Of a DNA stretch of 51,819 bases, positions 1-8,721 are shown in pieces. The DNA lies in NCBI RefSeq assembly GCF_006538705.1, contig NZ_BJLP01000028.1:1-51819 (forward strand), read 5' to 3'. The position numbers were made by a program, and so were the translations under genes. Each line of letters begins with the position of its first letter. Positions within the stretch are counted from its first letter, which is position 1. The DNA comes from Cellulomonas uda (GTDB taxonomy: Bacteria > Actinomycetota > Actinomycetes > Actinomycetales > Cellulomonadaceae). The notes beneath the pieces were generated by a model. The model searched no databases and was not told the DNA's origin. It saw only the letters and a program-made list of their open reading frames with translations.

Positions 1-1287
1 GACGAGCCGCTGCTCGAGATCTCGACCGACAAGGTCGACACCGAGATCCCGTCGCCCGTGGCGGGCACGCTCGTCGAGATCCTCGTCCAGGAGGACGAGA
101 CGGTCGAGGTCGGTGCCGTGCTCGCTCGGGTCGGGTCCGGCGCCGCGGCCGCACCGGCCGAGGCCCCCGCCGCGCCCGCGCAGCCGGCCCCCGTGCCGGC
201 CACGCCCGAGCCCGCGGCGCAGGCTCCGGCCGCCCCGGCACCCGCGGCCCCGGCACCCGCCGCCTCCGCTCCGGCTGCTCCGGCCCAGGCGCCGGCCGCT
301 GCGGCGCCCGCCGCCCCGGCACCCGCCGCTGCGGCCGCACCCGCAGCCGCCGGCGGCTACCTCACCCCGCTCGTGCGCAAGCTGGCGGCGGACAAGGGCG
401 TCGACGTCTCGACCCTGACGGGCACGGGCGTGGGCGGTCGGATCCGCAAGGAGGACGTCCTCGAGGCCGCGGCGAAGGCCGAGGCGGCGAAGGCGGCAGC
501 GGCCGCTCCTGCGGCACCCGCCGCGCCCGCAGCGGCCCCGGCCGCGCCCAAGGTCCCTGCCGTCTCGCCCCTGCGCGGCACCACCGAGAAGGCCAGCCGC
601 CTGCGTCAGATCATCGCCGAGCGCATGGTCGAGGCGCTGCACACGCAGGCCCAGCTCACGACGGTGGTCGAGGTCGACGTGACCAAGATCGCCCGTCTGC
701 GGGCCGCCGCGAAGGAGGACTTCAAGGCGCGCGAGGGCACCAACCTCACGTTCCTGCCGTTCTTCGTGCTCGCCGCGATCGAGGGCCTCAAGGCGTTCCC
801 GAAGATCAACGGGGTCCTCGAGGGCAACCAGATCACGTACCACGGCCAGGAGAACGTCGGCATCGCCGTCGACACCGAGCGCGGCCTCGTCGTGCCCGTC
901 ATCCGCGACGCGGGCGACCTCAACCTCGCGGGCCTGTCGCGCAAGATCGCGGACCTCGCGACCCGCACGCGCGGCAACAAGGTCTCGCCGGACGAGCTGT
1001 CGGGCGCGACGTTCACCGTCACGAACACCGGCTCGGGTGGCGCGATCATCGACACCCCGATCGTCCCGGTCGGGACGTCCGCGATCCTCGGCACGGGTGC
1101 GATCGTCAAGCGCCCGGCCGTGGTCAAGGGCCCGGAGGGCGAGGACGTCATCACGGTGCGCTCCATGTGCTACCTGTGCCTGTCCTACGACCACCGCCTG
1201 GTCGACGGAGCCGACGCGTCGCGCTACCTCGCTGCGGTCAAGGCCCGTCTCGAGGAGGGCGCGTTCGAGGCCGAGCTCGGTCTGTGA
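1..1287 (+). CDS. sucB: 2-oxoglutarate dehydrogenase E2 (dihydrolipoamide succinyltransferase), 3' part
   Basis: The reading frame is open from base 1, so the 5' end lies outside the window. Counting from the first codon, a lipoyl domain carries the lipoyl-lysine at residue 11 in the motif [12 protein letters not shown] long Ala/Pro linker follows, then a peripheral subunit-binding (E3-binding) domain at about 119-157, a second Ala/Pro linker, and the acyltransferase domain ending in the catalytic motif DHRLVDG (397-403). This order is that of E2 subunits of 2-oxoacid dehydrogenase complexes, which transfer an acyl group from lipoamide to CoA. The nearby lipB and lipA genes make its cofactor. 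SucB is favoured over the pyruvate or branched-chain E2 because this long-linker form with lipA/lipB nearby is usual in actinobacteria, but the missing N-terminus prevents a count of lipoyl domains. Confidence 0.85.
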   Translation, partial: DEPLLEISTDKVDTEIPSPVAGTLVEILVQEDETVEVGAVLARVGSGAAAAPAEAPAAPAQPAPVPATPEPAAQAPAAPAPAAPAPAASAPAAPAQAPAAAAPAAPAPAAAAAPAAAGGYLTPLVRKLAADKGVDVSTLTGTGVGGRIRKEDVLEAAAKAEAAKAAAAAPAAPAAPAAAPAAPKVPAVSPLRGTTEKASRLRQIIAERMVEALHTQAQLTTVVEVDVTKIARLRAAAKEDFKAREGTNLTFLPFFVLAAIEGLKAFPKINGVLEGNQITYHGQENVGIAVDTERGLVVPVIRDAGDLNLAGLSRKIADLATRTRGNKVSPDELSGATFTVTNTGSGGAIIDTPIVPVGTSAILGTGAIVKRPAVVKGPEGEDVITVRSMCYLCLSYDHRLVDGADASRYLAAVKARLEEGAFEAELGL

Positions 1288-1293
1288 CCCCGT

Positions 1294-1330
1294 CCGGAGG
1301 CCCGGTCCCTGCGAGGGGCCGGGCCTCCGG
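1294..1330 (+). terminator. intrinsic terminator hairpin after sucB
   Basis: A perfect 12-bp stem (1294-1305 with 1319-1330) begins six bases after the sucB stop codon. There is no T tract, as is common in very GC-rich actinobacteria. Confidence 0.75.
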
Positions 1331-1385
1331 CGTACCCGGACGACCCCGGATGCCGAACGGGCGGGCGCAGGTGCCGCGCGCTGCC

Positions 1386-1391
1386 TAGGGT
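1386..1391 (+). promoter_or_regulatory. -10 element TAGGGT of a leaderless promoter
   Basis: TAGGGT ends 7 bases before the ATG at 1399, so transcription should start at or next to the start codon. The same spacing recurs before lipB, lipA, the DUF4191 gene and the divergent oxidoreductase gene. Confidence 0.6.
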
Positions 1392-1398
1392 GGCGAGC

Positions 1399-2289
1399 AT
1401 GGAGATCCTGGTCGCGGGCTCGCACGGCTTCATCGGCACCGCTCTGCTCGCGCGGCTGCGGGACGCCGGCCACGACGTCCGGGTGCTCGTGCGCCGGCCG
1501 GCGAGCGGCCCGGCCGAGGTGTCCTGGGACCCCGCGCGCGGTCGGCTCGATCCCGCCGCGCTCGCCGGGGTCGACGCCGTGGTCGACCTTGCCGGCACCA
1601 ACCCCGGCACGCGGCCGCTCACGGCGGCCCGGAAGCGGGACGTCGTCGCGTCGCGGGTCGACACCGCCGGGCTGCTGGCGCGCACGATCGCCGGTCTCGA
1701 CGGGCCTCGCCCGGCGCTCCTGCAGGCCTCCGGTATCGGCGCGTACGGCGACCGCGGGGAGACCGAGCTGGACGAGCGGGAGCCGCTCGGCACGACGTTC
1801 TTCGCCGAGGTGGTCCGGCAGTGGGAGGAGGCGACCGCGCCCGCGCGGGAGGCCGGCGCGCGGGTCGTGCTGCTGCGCACGGGCGTCGTGCTGGGCCGTG
1901 GCGGCGGCGCGCTGCGCCCGCTGTGGCCCGTGCTGCGCGCCGGGCTGGGCGGGCGCCTGGGGTCCGGACGCCAGTTCTGGCCGTGGATCACGCTGCACGA
2001 CGAGGTCCGCGCGATCGAGCACCTGCTGACCGCGGACGTCGCGGGGCCGGTCAACCTCGTCACCCGCGCCGACCGCAACGCGGACGTGGTGGCCGCGCTC
2101 GCCGGGGCGCTCGGCCGACCCGCGGTCGTGCCGGTGCCGGCGTTCGCGCTGCGGCTCGCGCTGCGCGACTTCGCGTCCGAGGTGCTCGGCTCGGTGCGGG
2201 CGGTCCCGGCCGTCCTCGACGCAAGCGGGTTCGTCCCGGAGCACGCCGACCTCGAGACCGCGGCACGGTGGACCGCCGGGAGCGCCTGA
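1399..2289 (+). CDS. TIGR01777 family NAD-dependent epimerase (SulA/YfcH-like)
   Basis: The protein is about 296 residues with an N-terminal Rossmann motif, GSHGFIG, typical of extended short-chain dehydrogenases. It also has the family signatures DLAGTNPG and LLQASGIGAYGDRG, and ends in the C-terminal DUF1731 region found in YfcH/SulA-like proteins. The substrate is unknown. The ATG at 1399 is preferred to the in-frame GTG at 1390 because it sits 7 bases after a TAGGGT -10 element, the leaderless spacing used by neighbouring genes. The gene stands alone between the sucB terminator and a convergent gene whose stop lies 3 bases downstream. Confidence 0.85.
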   Translation: MEILVAGSHGFIGTALLARLRDAGHDVRVLVRRPASGPAEVSWDPARGRLDPAALAGVDAVVDLAGTNPGTRPLTAARKRDVVASRVDTAGLLARTIAGLDGPRPALLQASGIGAYGDRGETELDEREPLGTTFFAEVVRQWEEATAPAREAGARVVLLRTGVVLGRGGGALRPLWPVLRAGLGGRLGSGRQFWPWITLHDEVRAIEHLLTADVAGPVNLVTRADRNADVVAALAGALGRPAVVPVPAFALRLALRDFASEVLGSVRAVPAVLDASGFVPEHADLETAARWTAGSA

Positions 2290-2292
2290 GCC

Positions 2293-3666
2293 TCACTCCC
2301 CCGCGGCGACGTCCCAGACGCGCCACCCCTGCTCGGTCCACCGCAGGACCAGCACGACCGTGGACGTCGTGGCCGGTCCGCCGGGGCGGCGTGTCCCGTC
2401 CGGCGAGACGCGCTCGTACGCGCTGGTCGTGCTCGTGAGGCGCACCCGCGCCTCGTCGCCGGCTCCGTCGTCGAGGGCCTCGACGCGCGTGACCGTGACC
2501 TCGAGCCCCGCCACCCGGTCGTCACCGAGGCCGGCGAGCATCCGCACGTCGGCGTCGTGCGCGGGCGAGCCTGCGACCTCGACCTGCGCGAGCGCCGCCC
2601 GCTCGCCGGCTTCGAGCAGCGCGGCACGCCGCTGCGTGAGCGCCACCGCGGCGTCGTCGGGAGCGAGGCGCTGCGACACCGCCCCGACCGGCGTCCCCGT
2701 CGCCCGCGGCGCGGCTGACGAGGGCACCGAGGCCACGGCCGATCCGCCGTCCGTCGTCCCGCGCCACGGGGCGACCAGCACGGCGCAGGTCCCGACGGCG
2801 GCCAGCCCGAGGGCGAGCGCGCCGACGAGCAGGGGCCGCACCGCCCGGGCGCGCGAGGCGGGCCGCACGCGGTGCGCTCCGGTGCCGCCGCGGCCCGCCT
2901 CGCGCAGCGCGGCGATGCTGCGCGTGGCGGCGCGGGCCTCGTCGCCGCCCGGTACGCCCCGGCGGGGCACCTCGCGGTCCGGCGCGGGCGGCAGGCGCAC
3001 CGCGCACGGTACGGCGACCCGGAAGCAGCGGTCGACGACCCGACCCGCGGCGGGCGCGTCCTCGCGCCACAGCTCCTCGAGCGCGCCGCGCAGCCCCTCG
3101 CCCGGTCCGGACGGTCCGTCGTCGGGTGCCAGGTACGTGAGCACCGCGGTCAGGAGCGCCCGCACGTCCTCGGCGGACTCGTCGTGCGCCCGTGGCACGT
3201 GGTGGAGCGCCGCGCCGAGCCCCGCGAGCACCGGCCGACCGTCGCGTCCGACGACGACGGCCCCCGCGCTCAGCGCCCCGTGCTGCACCCCGGCCTCGTG
3301 CAGCGCCTCGAGCGCCTGCGCGACGGGGATCGCGACGGTCGCCGCCTCGCCGGGCGAGAGCGCGTCACGCGCGGCGCACAGCCGGTCGAGCGGGATGCCG
3401 TCGACGTGCTCGGCGAACACGCCCAGCCGAGCGTCGTCGAGCGGGACGACCTCGAGCACGCGCGCCAGGTGCTCGTGCCGGACGGACTGCAACGCACGGG
3501 CGCGCGCACCCGTCGTCGCGTCCTGCGGGAGCACGTGCAGGTCGACCGTCCGGTCCGAGCCGTCGAGCGCGACCGCACGCCACGAGCCGTGCGCGTCGCG
3601 CGCCGCCGCGCGGAAGCCCGCCGCGGCGAGCGCCCGGTCCACCGCTGGGTCCACCCGTGCGTCCAT
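2293..3666 (-). CDS. membrane-anchored pseudokinase-like protein
   Basis: The predicted 457-residue protein begins with a region resembling a degenerate bacterial Ser/Thr kinase (about 35-215). The place of the catalytic HRDLKP loop reads HGALSA (129-134) and the place of DFG reads AGLG (148-151), so the phosphotransfer residues appear absent. A basic, Pro-rich linker leads to one transmembrane helix at about 277-299 and then to an extracytoplasmic C-terminal domain of about 155 residues. The layout is that of PASTA-less receptor pseudokinases in actinobacteria; a scaffold or sensor role is inference. An in-frame ATG at 3675 is an alternative start. The gene converges on the epimerase gene and lies downstream of the oxidoreductase on the same strand. 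Confidence 0.7.
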   Translation of the reverse strand: MDARVDPAVDRALAAAGFRAAARDAHGSWRAVALDGSDRTVDLHVLPQDATTGARARALQSVRHEHLARVLEVVPLDDARLGVFAEHVDGIPLDRLCAARDALSPGEAATVAIPVAQALEALHEAGVQHGALSAGAVVVGRDGRPVLAGLGAALHHVPRAHDESAEDVRALLTAVLTYLAPDDGPSGPGEGLRGALEELWREDAPAAGRVVDRCFRVAVPCAVRLPPAPDREVPRRGVPGGDEARAATRSIAALREAGRGGTGAHRVRPASRARAVRPLLVGALALGLAAVGTCAVLVAPWRGTTDGGSAVASVPSSAAPRATGTPVGAVSQRLAPDDAAVALTQRRAALLEAGERAALAQVEVAGSPAHDADVRMLAGLGDDRVAGLEVTVTRVEALDDGAGDEARVRLTSTTSAYERVSPDGTRRPGGPATTSTVVLVLRWTEQGWRVWDVAAGE

Positions 3667-3746
3667 GGACCGCATGCAACCCGATCTGGGCGGACGCCGT
3701 CGGGCGTCATCCACAGGGAGCCCCGTGAGGCCACCGTCAGCCGCCG

Positions 3747-4769
3747 TCAGACCACCGGGACCACCGTGCGGGTCTGCGCGGAGACGAGCGCGGCGTCGAG
3801 CACGCGGGCCGTCTCGACGGTGTCCGCGGGGTCGACGGGGGCGGGTGCGTCTCCCCGGACCCACGCCGCGAGAGCGGGGTAGATCTCGTGGTGCCCGCCG
3901 GTCGGGGCGGGCACGGCGGTGCGCTGCGCGCCCTGGACGAACCAGCCCTCGTGCACGGGCTCCCCCGGCCGCCGGCCCTCCTCGTACGCGTCGTCCAGGG
4001 CACCGAACGGCGTCGGCTCGCCCTCGAAGCTCGTCACGAGGTACGCGCCGGCCGAGCCGAGCACGCGCGTGCGCGGGCCGGGCGCACCGACCAGCCCGCC
4101 CGCCTGCAGGTGGCTGAGCACGCCGGACCGGTGACGCAGGGCGAGGAAGACGTCGTCGACCGCCGGCGTGCTGCGCGCCGCGAGCTCGGCGTAGACCTCG
4201 CGCACCGCCCCGAACAGCTGCACCGCGGAGTCCACGAGGTGCGTGCCGAGGTCGAGCAGCAACCCGCCGGCCTCGACGTCGTTCTCCTTCCAGCGGTCCT
4301 GCGGCTGCGGCCGGAACCTCTCCCAGCGCCGCTCGAACCGGTGCACGTCGCCGAGCTCCCCCCGCGCGAGCAGCCCGCGCAGCGCGAGCTGCTCGGGGTC
4401 CCACCGGCGGTTCTGGAACACCGTCAGCCGGTCCCCGCCGCGCGCGACGAGGTCCGCCGCGTCCCGCGCGGTCGTCGCGAGGGGCTTGTCGGCGAGCACG
4501 TGCACGCCCGCGTCGAGCGCCGCCCGGACGTGCGCGACGTGGTCGCCGGTCGGGCTCGCCACCACGACGAGGTCGACGTCGGACAGGTCCGCCAGCAGCG
4601 ACCCGACGTCCGCCAGCACACGCGCGCCCGGCCAGTCCGCCTCGACCTGCGCCGCCCGGCTGCGCGTGACGACCGCCACGACCCGTTGCCCCGCGGCGCG
4701 CACGAGACGTGCGTGGATCCCGCGTCCCGCACCGCCGTACCCGACCAGAGCGACCCGTAGCGTCCCCAT
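3747..4769 (-). CDS. Gfo/Idh/MocA family oxidoreductase
   Basis: This 340-residue protein opens with a Rossmann nucleotide-binding motif, GYGGAG (10-15), and has the family EKP-type motif as DKPLA (94-98). The central region contains LLLDLGTHLVD, where this family usually places its catalytic His and Asp. Members oxidise or reduce sugars, inositols and related polyols with NAD(P); the substrate cannot be read from sequence. The ATG at 4769 lies 7 bases after a TAGGGT -10 on the minus strand, suggesting a leaderless transcript. It is transcribed divergently from lipB across a 42-bp region. Confidence 0.85.
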   Translation of the reverse strand: MGTLRVALVGYGGAGRGIHARLVRAAGQRVVAVVTRSRAAQVEADWPGARVLADVGSLLADLSDVDLVVVASPTGDHVAHVRAALDAGVHVLADKPLATTARDAADLVARGGDRLTVFQNRRWDPEQLALRGLLARGELGDVHRFERRWERFRPQPQDRWKENDVEAGGLLLDLGTHLVDSAVQLFGAVREVYAELAARSTPAVDDVFLALRHRSGVLSHLQAGGLVGAPGPRTRVLGSAGAYLVTSFEGEPTPFGALDDAYEEGRRPGEPVHEGWFVQGAQRTAVPAPTGGHHEIYPALAAWVRGDAPAPVDPADTVETARVLDAALVSAQTRTVVPVV

Positions 4770-4811
4770 GCGCCTCACCCTAGGCGCGCGGGCAGCGCCT
4801 AGGGTGAGGGC
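4770..4811. promoter_or_regulatory. divergent leaderless promoters built on a perfect inverted repeat
   Basis: The 42 bp between the two start codons contain a perfect 15-bp inverted repeat (4773-4787 and 4795-4809) around a 7-base spacer. Each arm carries TAGGGT reading outward, 6 bases (lipB) or 7 bases (oxidoreductase) before the ATG. The two promoters are therefore mirror images. Confidence 0.7.
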
Positions 4812-5507
4812 ATGCGGTTCGAGGAGCTCGACCTGGGCGACCGGCTCGTCCCCTACCTGCCGACGTGGGACCTGCAGCGCCAGGTGCACGCGGAGGTCGC
4901 CGACGGTGTGCGCGAGGACACCGTGCTGTTGTGCGAGCACGAGGACGTCTACACCGCCGGCCGACGCACGGCGCGCTGGGACCGGCCGGTCGACGGCACG
5001 CCGGTCGTCGACGTCGACCGGGGCGGTCGCATCACGTGGCACGGCCCGGGCCAGCTCGTCGGCTACCCGATCGTGCGGCTGCGCGAGCCGGTGGACGTCG
5101 TGCGGTACGTCCGCGCGCTCGAGGAGGCGCTCATCCGGACGTGCGCCGACCTGGGGCTGGCCGCCGTGCGCGTCGAGGGACGCAGCGGCGTGTGGTTCGA
5201 GGCGCGACCGGGGGGTCTGCAGCGCAAGGTCGCGCAGATCGGCGTGCGCGTCTCGCGCGGCGTGACGATGCACGGGTTCGCGCTGAACTGCGAGCCGGAC
5301 CTGCACGCGTTCGACCGCATCGTGCCGTGCGGGATCCCCGACGCCGACGTGACGTCGCTGAGCGTCGAGTGCGGCCGGCGGGTGTCGATCGCCGACGTCC
5401 TCGCCCCGGTGCAGCGCCACCTGCGGGACGCGCTCGCGGGCGTGGTGGCAGCGGGCACGCCCGACGACGAGCCCGCGCTCACGGCACCGGGACCGTCGCC
5501 GGCCTGA
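4812..5507 (+). CDS. lipB: octanoyl-[acyl carrier protein]:protein octanoyltransferase
   Basis: LipB transfers the octanoyl chain from acyl carrier protein to a lysine on lipoyl domains, the first step of endogenous lipoate synthesis in the cytoplasm. The 231-residue protein has the family motifs [16 protein letters not shown] (His77), the catalytic Lys139 in [10 protein letters not shown], the segment [12 protein letters not shown], and the acyl-accepting Cys173 in PCGI. The C-terminal tail of about 25 residues is Pro/Ala-rich and beyond the core fold. The ATG follows a TAGGGT -10 by 6 bases. The companion lipA lies 0.7 kb downstream on the same strand, separated by a gene on the opposite strand, so the two are not one operon. 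Confidence 0.95.
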   Translation: MRFEELDLGDRLVPYLPTWDLQRQVHAEVADGVREDTVLLCEHEDVYTAGRRTARWDRPVDGTPVVDVDRGGRITWHGPGQLVGYPIVRLREPVDVVRYVRALEEALIRTCADLGLAAVRVEGRSGVWFEARPGGLQRKVAQIGVRVSRGVTMHGFALNCEPDLHAFDRIVPCGIPDADVTSLSVECGRRVSIADVLAPVQRHLRDALAGVVAAGTPDDEPALTAPGPSPA

Positions 5508-5538
5508 GGGCGCCCACCGCCAGGACCGACCCCGGGCG

Positions 5539-6030
5539 TCAGGCCGCGGTCTGCAGCTCCGCAGCCACGCCCACGGCCCACGCGCGCACCGCGTCGAGGT
5601 CGCGGTAGTCGCCGTCCTGCGCCCGCACGAGCGCGACGAGCGCCCGCTCCGACAACGACAGCGACGCCTTGTCGAGCGCGCCGACGAAGCAGCGTGCCTC
5701 GCGCGCACCGGTCGCCTCGACCATCGCCTGCACGTCGTCGGGCTCGCTCGTCGCCGGGTTCGCGCCCACGGGACCCGACCAGAAGAGCCACACCGGACGC
5801 AGCCGCAGGTGCGCGCCCTGACGCACCACGAGGTCGCGCAGCGAGGCCGAGAGCCGGCCGACGTAGACCGCCGAGCCCAGCACGACCGCGTCGTACGGCA
5901 TGACCCGGTCGACGTCGTCGGGCTCGACGACGTCCACGACGTGCCCCGCCTCGCGGAGCACCTCGGCGACCACGTCGCCCATCTCCTTGGTCGCGCCGTG
6001 CCGGGACGCGACCGTCACCAGGACTCGCAT
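5539..6030 (-). CDS. flavodoxin-domain protein
   Basis: This 163-residue protein starts with the FMN phosphate-binding loop signature as [13 protein letters not shown], and [12 protein letters not shown] matches the second flavin-contacting segment, as in HemG/menaquinone-dependent protoporphyrinogen oxidase-like flavodoxins. It is the length of a single flavodoxin domain. The electron partner is unknown. The ATG at 6030 follows a purine-rich Shine-Dalgarno (GGGAGGGAG) on the minus strand, in contrast to its leaderless neighbours. It converges on lipB with a 31-base gap. Confidence 0.8.
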   Translation of the reverse strand: MRVLVTVASRHGATKEMGDVVAEVLREAGHVVDVVEPDDVDRVMPYDAVVLGSAVYVGRLSASLRDLVVRQGAHLRLRPVWLFWSGPVGANPATSEPDDVQAMVEATGAREARCFVGALDKASLSLSERALVALVRAQDGDYRDLDAVRAWAVGVAAELQTAA

Positions 6031-6169
6031 GTGGGTCTCCCTCCCTCGGGGCCTCCTTGCCGCCACGTCCAGCCTCTCCGGCGCGCGGCGCGAGGGCACG
6101 GGACCTGGGTCCCGACGAGTGTGACGCCCGCCTCCCGGGGCGCGCGGGTGCAGGTGCGGCCGCGGCGGC

Positions 6170-6175
6170 TAGTGT
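6170..6175 (+). promoter_or_regulatory. -10 element TAGTGT before lipA
   Basis: TAGTGT ends 7 bases before the GTG start of lipA, the spacing expected for a leaderless mRNA. Confidence 0.6.
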
Positions 6176-6182
6176 GGCTCGC

Positions 6183-7184
6183 GTGACGATCGCACCCGAA
6201 GGGCGCCGGATGCTGCGCGTCGAGGCCCGCAACGCCGCCACGCCCATCGAGAAGAAGCCCGAGTGGATCCGCACGCGCGCGACCATGGGCCCGGAGTACT
6301 CCGAGCTCAAGGGCCTCGTGCGGCGCGAGGGCCTGCACACGGTGTGCGAGGAGGCGGGCTGTCCCAACATCTTCGAGTGCTGGGAGGACCGCGAGGCCAC
6401 GTTCCTCATCGGCGGCGACCAGTGCACGCGGCGCTGTGACTTCTGCCAGATCGACACGGGCAAGCCCGCGGACTTCGACGCCGACGAGCCGCGACGCGTC
6501 GCGGAGTCCGTGCAGGCGATGGGGCTGAAGTACTCGACCGTCACGGGCGTCGCCCGCGACGACCTGCCCGACGGCGGTGCGTGGCTGTACGCCGAGACCG
6601 TCCGGCAGATCCACGCGCTCAACCCCGGCACGGGCGTCGAGCTGCTCATCCCGGACTTCAACGCGATCCCCGAGCTGCTCGACGAGGTGAACGACTCGCG
6701 CCCCGAGGTGCTCGCGCACAACCTCGAGACCGTGCCGCGGATCTTCAAGCAGATCCGTCCCGCGTTCCGCTACGAGCGCTCGCTGTCCGTGATCACGCGG
6801 GCGCGCGAGGCCGGGCTCGTCACCAAGTCCAACCTCATCCTCGGCATGGGCGAGACGTACGACGAGGTCGTCGACGCGCTCGGCGCGCTGCACGAGGCCG
6901 GCTGCGACCTCATCACGATCACGCAGTACCTGCGCCCGTCGGTGCGGCACCACCCCGTGGAGCGCTGGGTCCGGCCCGAGGAGTTCGTCGCGCTGTCCCA
7001 GGTCGCGGAGGACCTCGGCTTCCTGGGCGTGATGTCGGGTCCGCTGGTGCGCTCGTCGTACCGCGCCGGGCGGCTGTGGGGACAGGCGATGCGCCGCCGC
7101 GGGCTGCCCATCCCCGAGGCCCTCGCGCACCTCGGCGAGCCGACGACGGCCCGCCAGGAGGCGTCCAGCCTGCTCGCCCGCTGA
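6183..7184 (+). CDS. lipA: lipoyl synthase (radical SAM)
   Basis: LipA inserts two sulfur atoms into the octanoyl group placed by LipB, completing lipoylation of E2 and H proteins. The 333-residue protein has both cluster-binding motifs: the auxiliary [4Fe-4S] cysteines C55, C60 and C66 ([13 protein letters not shown]) and the radical SAM motif C81-x3-C85-x2-C88 (CTRRCDFC). The conserved C-terminal RSSY contributes a serine ligand to the auxiliary cluster. The GTG start is chosen because a TAGTGT -10 ends 7 bases upstream and the N-terminus then has the usual length. Confidence 0.96.
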   Translation: MTIAPEGRRMLRVEARNAATPIEKKPEWIRTRATMGPEYSELKGLVRREGLHTVCEEAGCPNIFECWEDREATFLIGGDQCTRRCDFCQIDTGKPADFDADEPRRVAESVQAMGLKYSTVTGVARDDLPDGGAWLYAETVRQIHALNPGTGVELLIPDFNAIPELLDEVNDSRPEVLAHNLETVPRIFKQIRPAFRYERSLSVITRAREAGLVTKSNLILGMGETYDEVVDALGALHEAGCDLITITQYLRPSVRHHPVERWVRPEEFVALSQVAEDLGFLGVMSGPLVRSSYRAGRLWGQAMRRRGLPIPEALAHLGEPTTARQEASSLLAR

Positions 7185-7212
7185 CGCGCGCGGGACGGGT
7201 CCCGCGGCTCGG

Positions 7213-7218
7213 TAGACT
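7213..7218 (+). promoter_or_regulatory. -10 element TAGACT before the DUF4191 gene
   Basis: TAGACT ends 7 bases before the ATG at 7226, again a leaderless arrangement. It lies 29 bases after the lipA stop, so this gene has its own promoter. Confidence 0.55.
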
Positions 7219-7225
7219 CGCGACC

Positions 7226-7936
7226 ATGGCCCGAGACAAGTCCGCCTCCTCGAACGCGCCCAAGACCAAGAAGTTGCGCTGGTACCACCAGCTGTGGGAG
7301 GCGTACAAGATGACGCGGGAGACCGATCCCGCCGTCACCTGGGTCGTCGTCGGGGCGTTCGTCGTCGTCGTCGGGATCGGCGTGATCGTCGGCGTCCTGC
7401 TCGACGCGGTCATCTACTTCGTGCTGATGTCGCTGCCGTTCGCGCTGCTCGTCGCGATGTTCCTGCTCGCGCGCCGCGCCGAGGCCGCCGCGTACTCCCG
7501 CATCGAGGGACAGCCGGGTGCCGCGCTCGCGGCGCTGCGCACGCTGCGCCGCGGCTGGACGTTCGTCGAGGAGCCCGTCGCGATCGACCCCCGCTCGCAG
7601 GACATGGTGTTCCGCGGTGTCGGCCGGCCGGGCGTCGTGCTCGTCGGCGAGGGCACGGGCAACGTCGCGCGTCTGCTCGAGTCGGAGCGCAAGCGCACGA
7701 CCCGCGTGCTGCCCACCGTCCCCGTCACGGTCATCGTCGCCGGCCGCGGCGAGGGCCAGGTGCCGCTGCGCAAGCTGCCCGCCGCGGTGCGCAAGCTCAA
7801 GCCGCGCCTCACCAAGCCCGAGGTCGCCGAGGTCACCAAGCGCCTGCAGGCGCTCGGCGGTGCCCGCCTGCCCGTCCCGAAGGGCATCGACCCCATGCGC
7901 ATGCGCCCGGACCGCAAAGGGATGCGCGGCCGCTGA
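7226..7936 (+). CDS. DUF4191 family membrane protein
   Basis: A 236-residue protein that follows lipA in many actinobacteria. A basic N-terminus (about 1-35) precedes two adjacent hydrophobic helices (about 39-62 and 65-85) and a soluble C-terminal domain rich in basic residues. The function is unknown; conserved linkage to lipA is the only hint and does not establish a role in lipoylation. A strong bidirectional hairpin follows. Confidence 0.8.
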   Translation: MARDKSASSNAPKTKKLRWYHQLWEAYKMTRETDPAVTWVVVGAFVVVVGIGVIVGVLLDAVIYFVLMSLPFALLVAMFLLARRAEAAAYSRIEGQPGAALAALRTLRRGWTFVEEPVAIDPRSQDMVFRGVGRPGVVLVGEGTGNVARLLESERKRTTRVLPTVPVTVIVAGRGEGQVPLRKLPAAVRKLKPRLTKPEVAEVTKRLQALGGARLPVPKGIDPMRMRPDRKGMRGR

Positions 7937-7959
7937 CGTCCCGCGCCGTGCTCGCACCC

Positions 7960-7999
7960 ACGACGAAGGGCCCCGTCCTGCGGCGGGGCCCTTCGTCGT
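7960..7999. terminator. bidirectional terminator between convergent genes
   Basis: A perfect 15-bp stem (7960-7974 with 7985-7999) sits between the DUF4191 gene and the convergent RDD gene and can serve both strands. Confidence 0.85.
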
Positions 8000-8019
8000 A
8001 CGGTCGTGGTGCCGCCGGC

Positions 8020-8508
8020 TCAGCGGCGGACGATCGCGGTGCCCGCGGAGCGGTCGTGCAGCCCGCGACCGTCGGAGTCCCACACGACCGCGGGGATCAC
8101 GAGGCACAGCAGCACGGTGCGCACCGCCGCACGGCCGAGACCGGGCGCGCGGCCGTCGTCGGGCAGCGGGCCGTCGGGGGTCGCGCCCGCGCGGCGCACG
8201 CGCAGCCCGAGCACCCGGTGCCCCACCGTGAACCCGAGCGTGCCGACGAGGAGCAGGCTCTCGACGGCGAACACCGCGAGCGTCACCATCGGGTCCGCAC
8301 GCTCCAAGAACGGCCCCTCGGACGACGAGAAGAACGCCGACGCGAGGAGCAGCGACAGGGTCCAGTCGAGCACCAGGGCGAGCGCGCGGCGGCCGAGCGG
8401 CGCGGCCGACCCCGGTCCGCTCGGCGCCAGTCCGAGCCCGGCGCCATGGTCGCCCTCGCCCGACGGCCCGCCCTCGAGCCACGACCCCACGTTCTGCCTC
8501 GTCGTCAC
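8020..8508 (-). CDS. RDD family membrane protein
   Basis: This 162-residue protein has the RDD layout: an Arg-rich entry to the first helix (RRALALVLDW), the conserved GHRVLGLRV after the second helix, and a final helix ending in DSDGRGLHDRSAGT. A polar Gly-rich N-terminus of about 35 residues comes first. RDD proteins are small polytopic membrane proteins, sometimes transporters, with no assignable substrate here. In actinobacteria it often lies next to glnA, as here. It is transcribed away from glnA. Confidence 0.85.
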   Translation of the reverse strand: MTTRQNVGSWLEGGPSGEGDHGAGLGLAPSGPGSAAPLGRRALALVLDWTLSLLLASAFFSSSEGPFLERADPMVTLAVFAVESLLLVGTLGFTVGHRVLGLRVRRAGATPDGPLPDDGRAPGLGRAAVRTVLLCLVIPAVVWDSDGRGLHDRSAGTAIVRR

Positions 8509-8625
8509 CGCCTCAGCCTACGTGCGCGGGTGCGTCCGCCCCGTCCGCGCACGTGGGGCCGAGCTGCGGGCGCAAGGCGGGTCAAGCCGGCCGATTCGCA
8601 CGATCGTTACACGAGGGCGGTCCCC

Positions 8626-8679
8626 GTAACCTCGCGGTAACAAAGGACACACACCCGAGAAATCCCCCCGGCCTAGTTT
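8626..8679 (+). promoter_or_regulatory. glnA promoter with GlnR-like box
   Basis: GTAAC-n6-GTAAC at 8626-8641 matches the GTnAC-n6-GnAAC half-site pair bound by the nitrogen regulator GlnR of actinobacteria. A further GTTAC lies at 8606-8610. A TAGTTT -10 is at 8674-8679, leaving a leader of about 36 bases to the chosen start. Nitrogen control by GlnR is inference from the motif. Confidence 0.5.
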
Positions 8680-8721
8680 CGGCACAGCCCGATGGGGGCA
8701 CCACCAACCGAGGAGCAGCGG

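Noticed and set aside
3747..5708. A 653-codon minus-strand frame spanning the oxidoreductase and lipB
   Set aside because: The part upstream of 4769 is antisense to lipB and low-complexity; the leaderless promoter places the real start at 4769.
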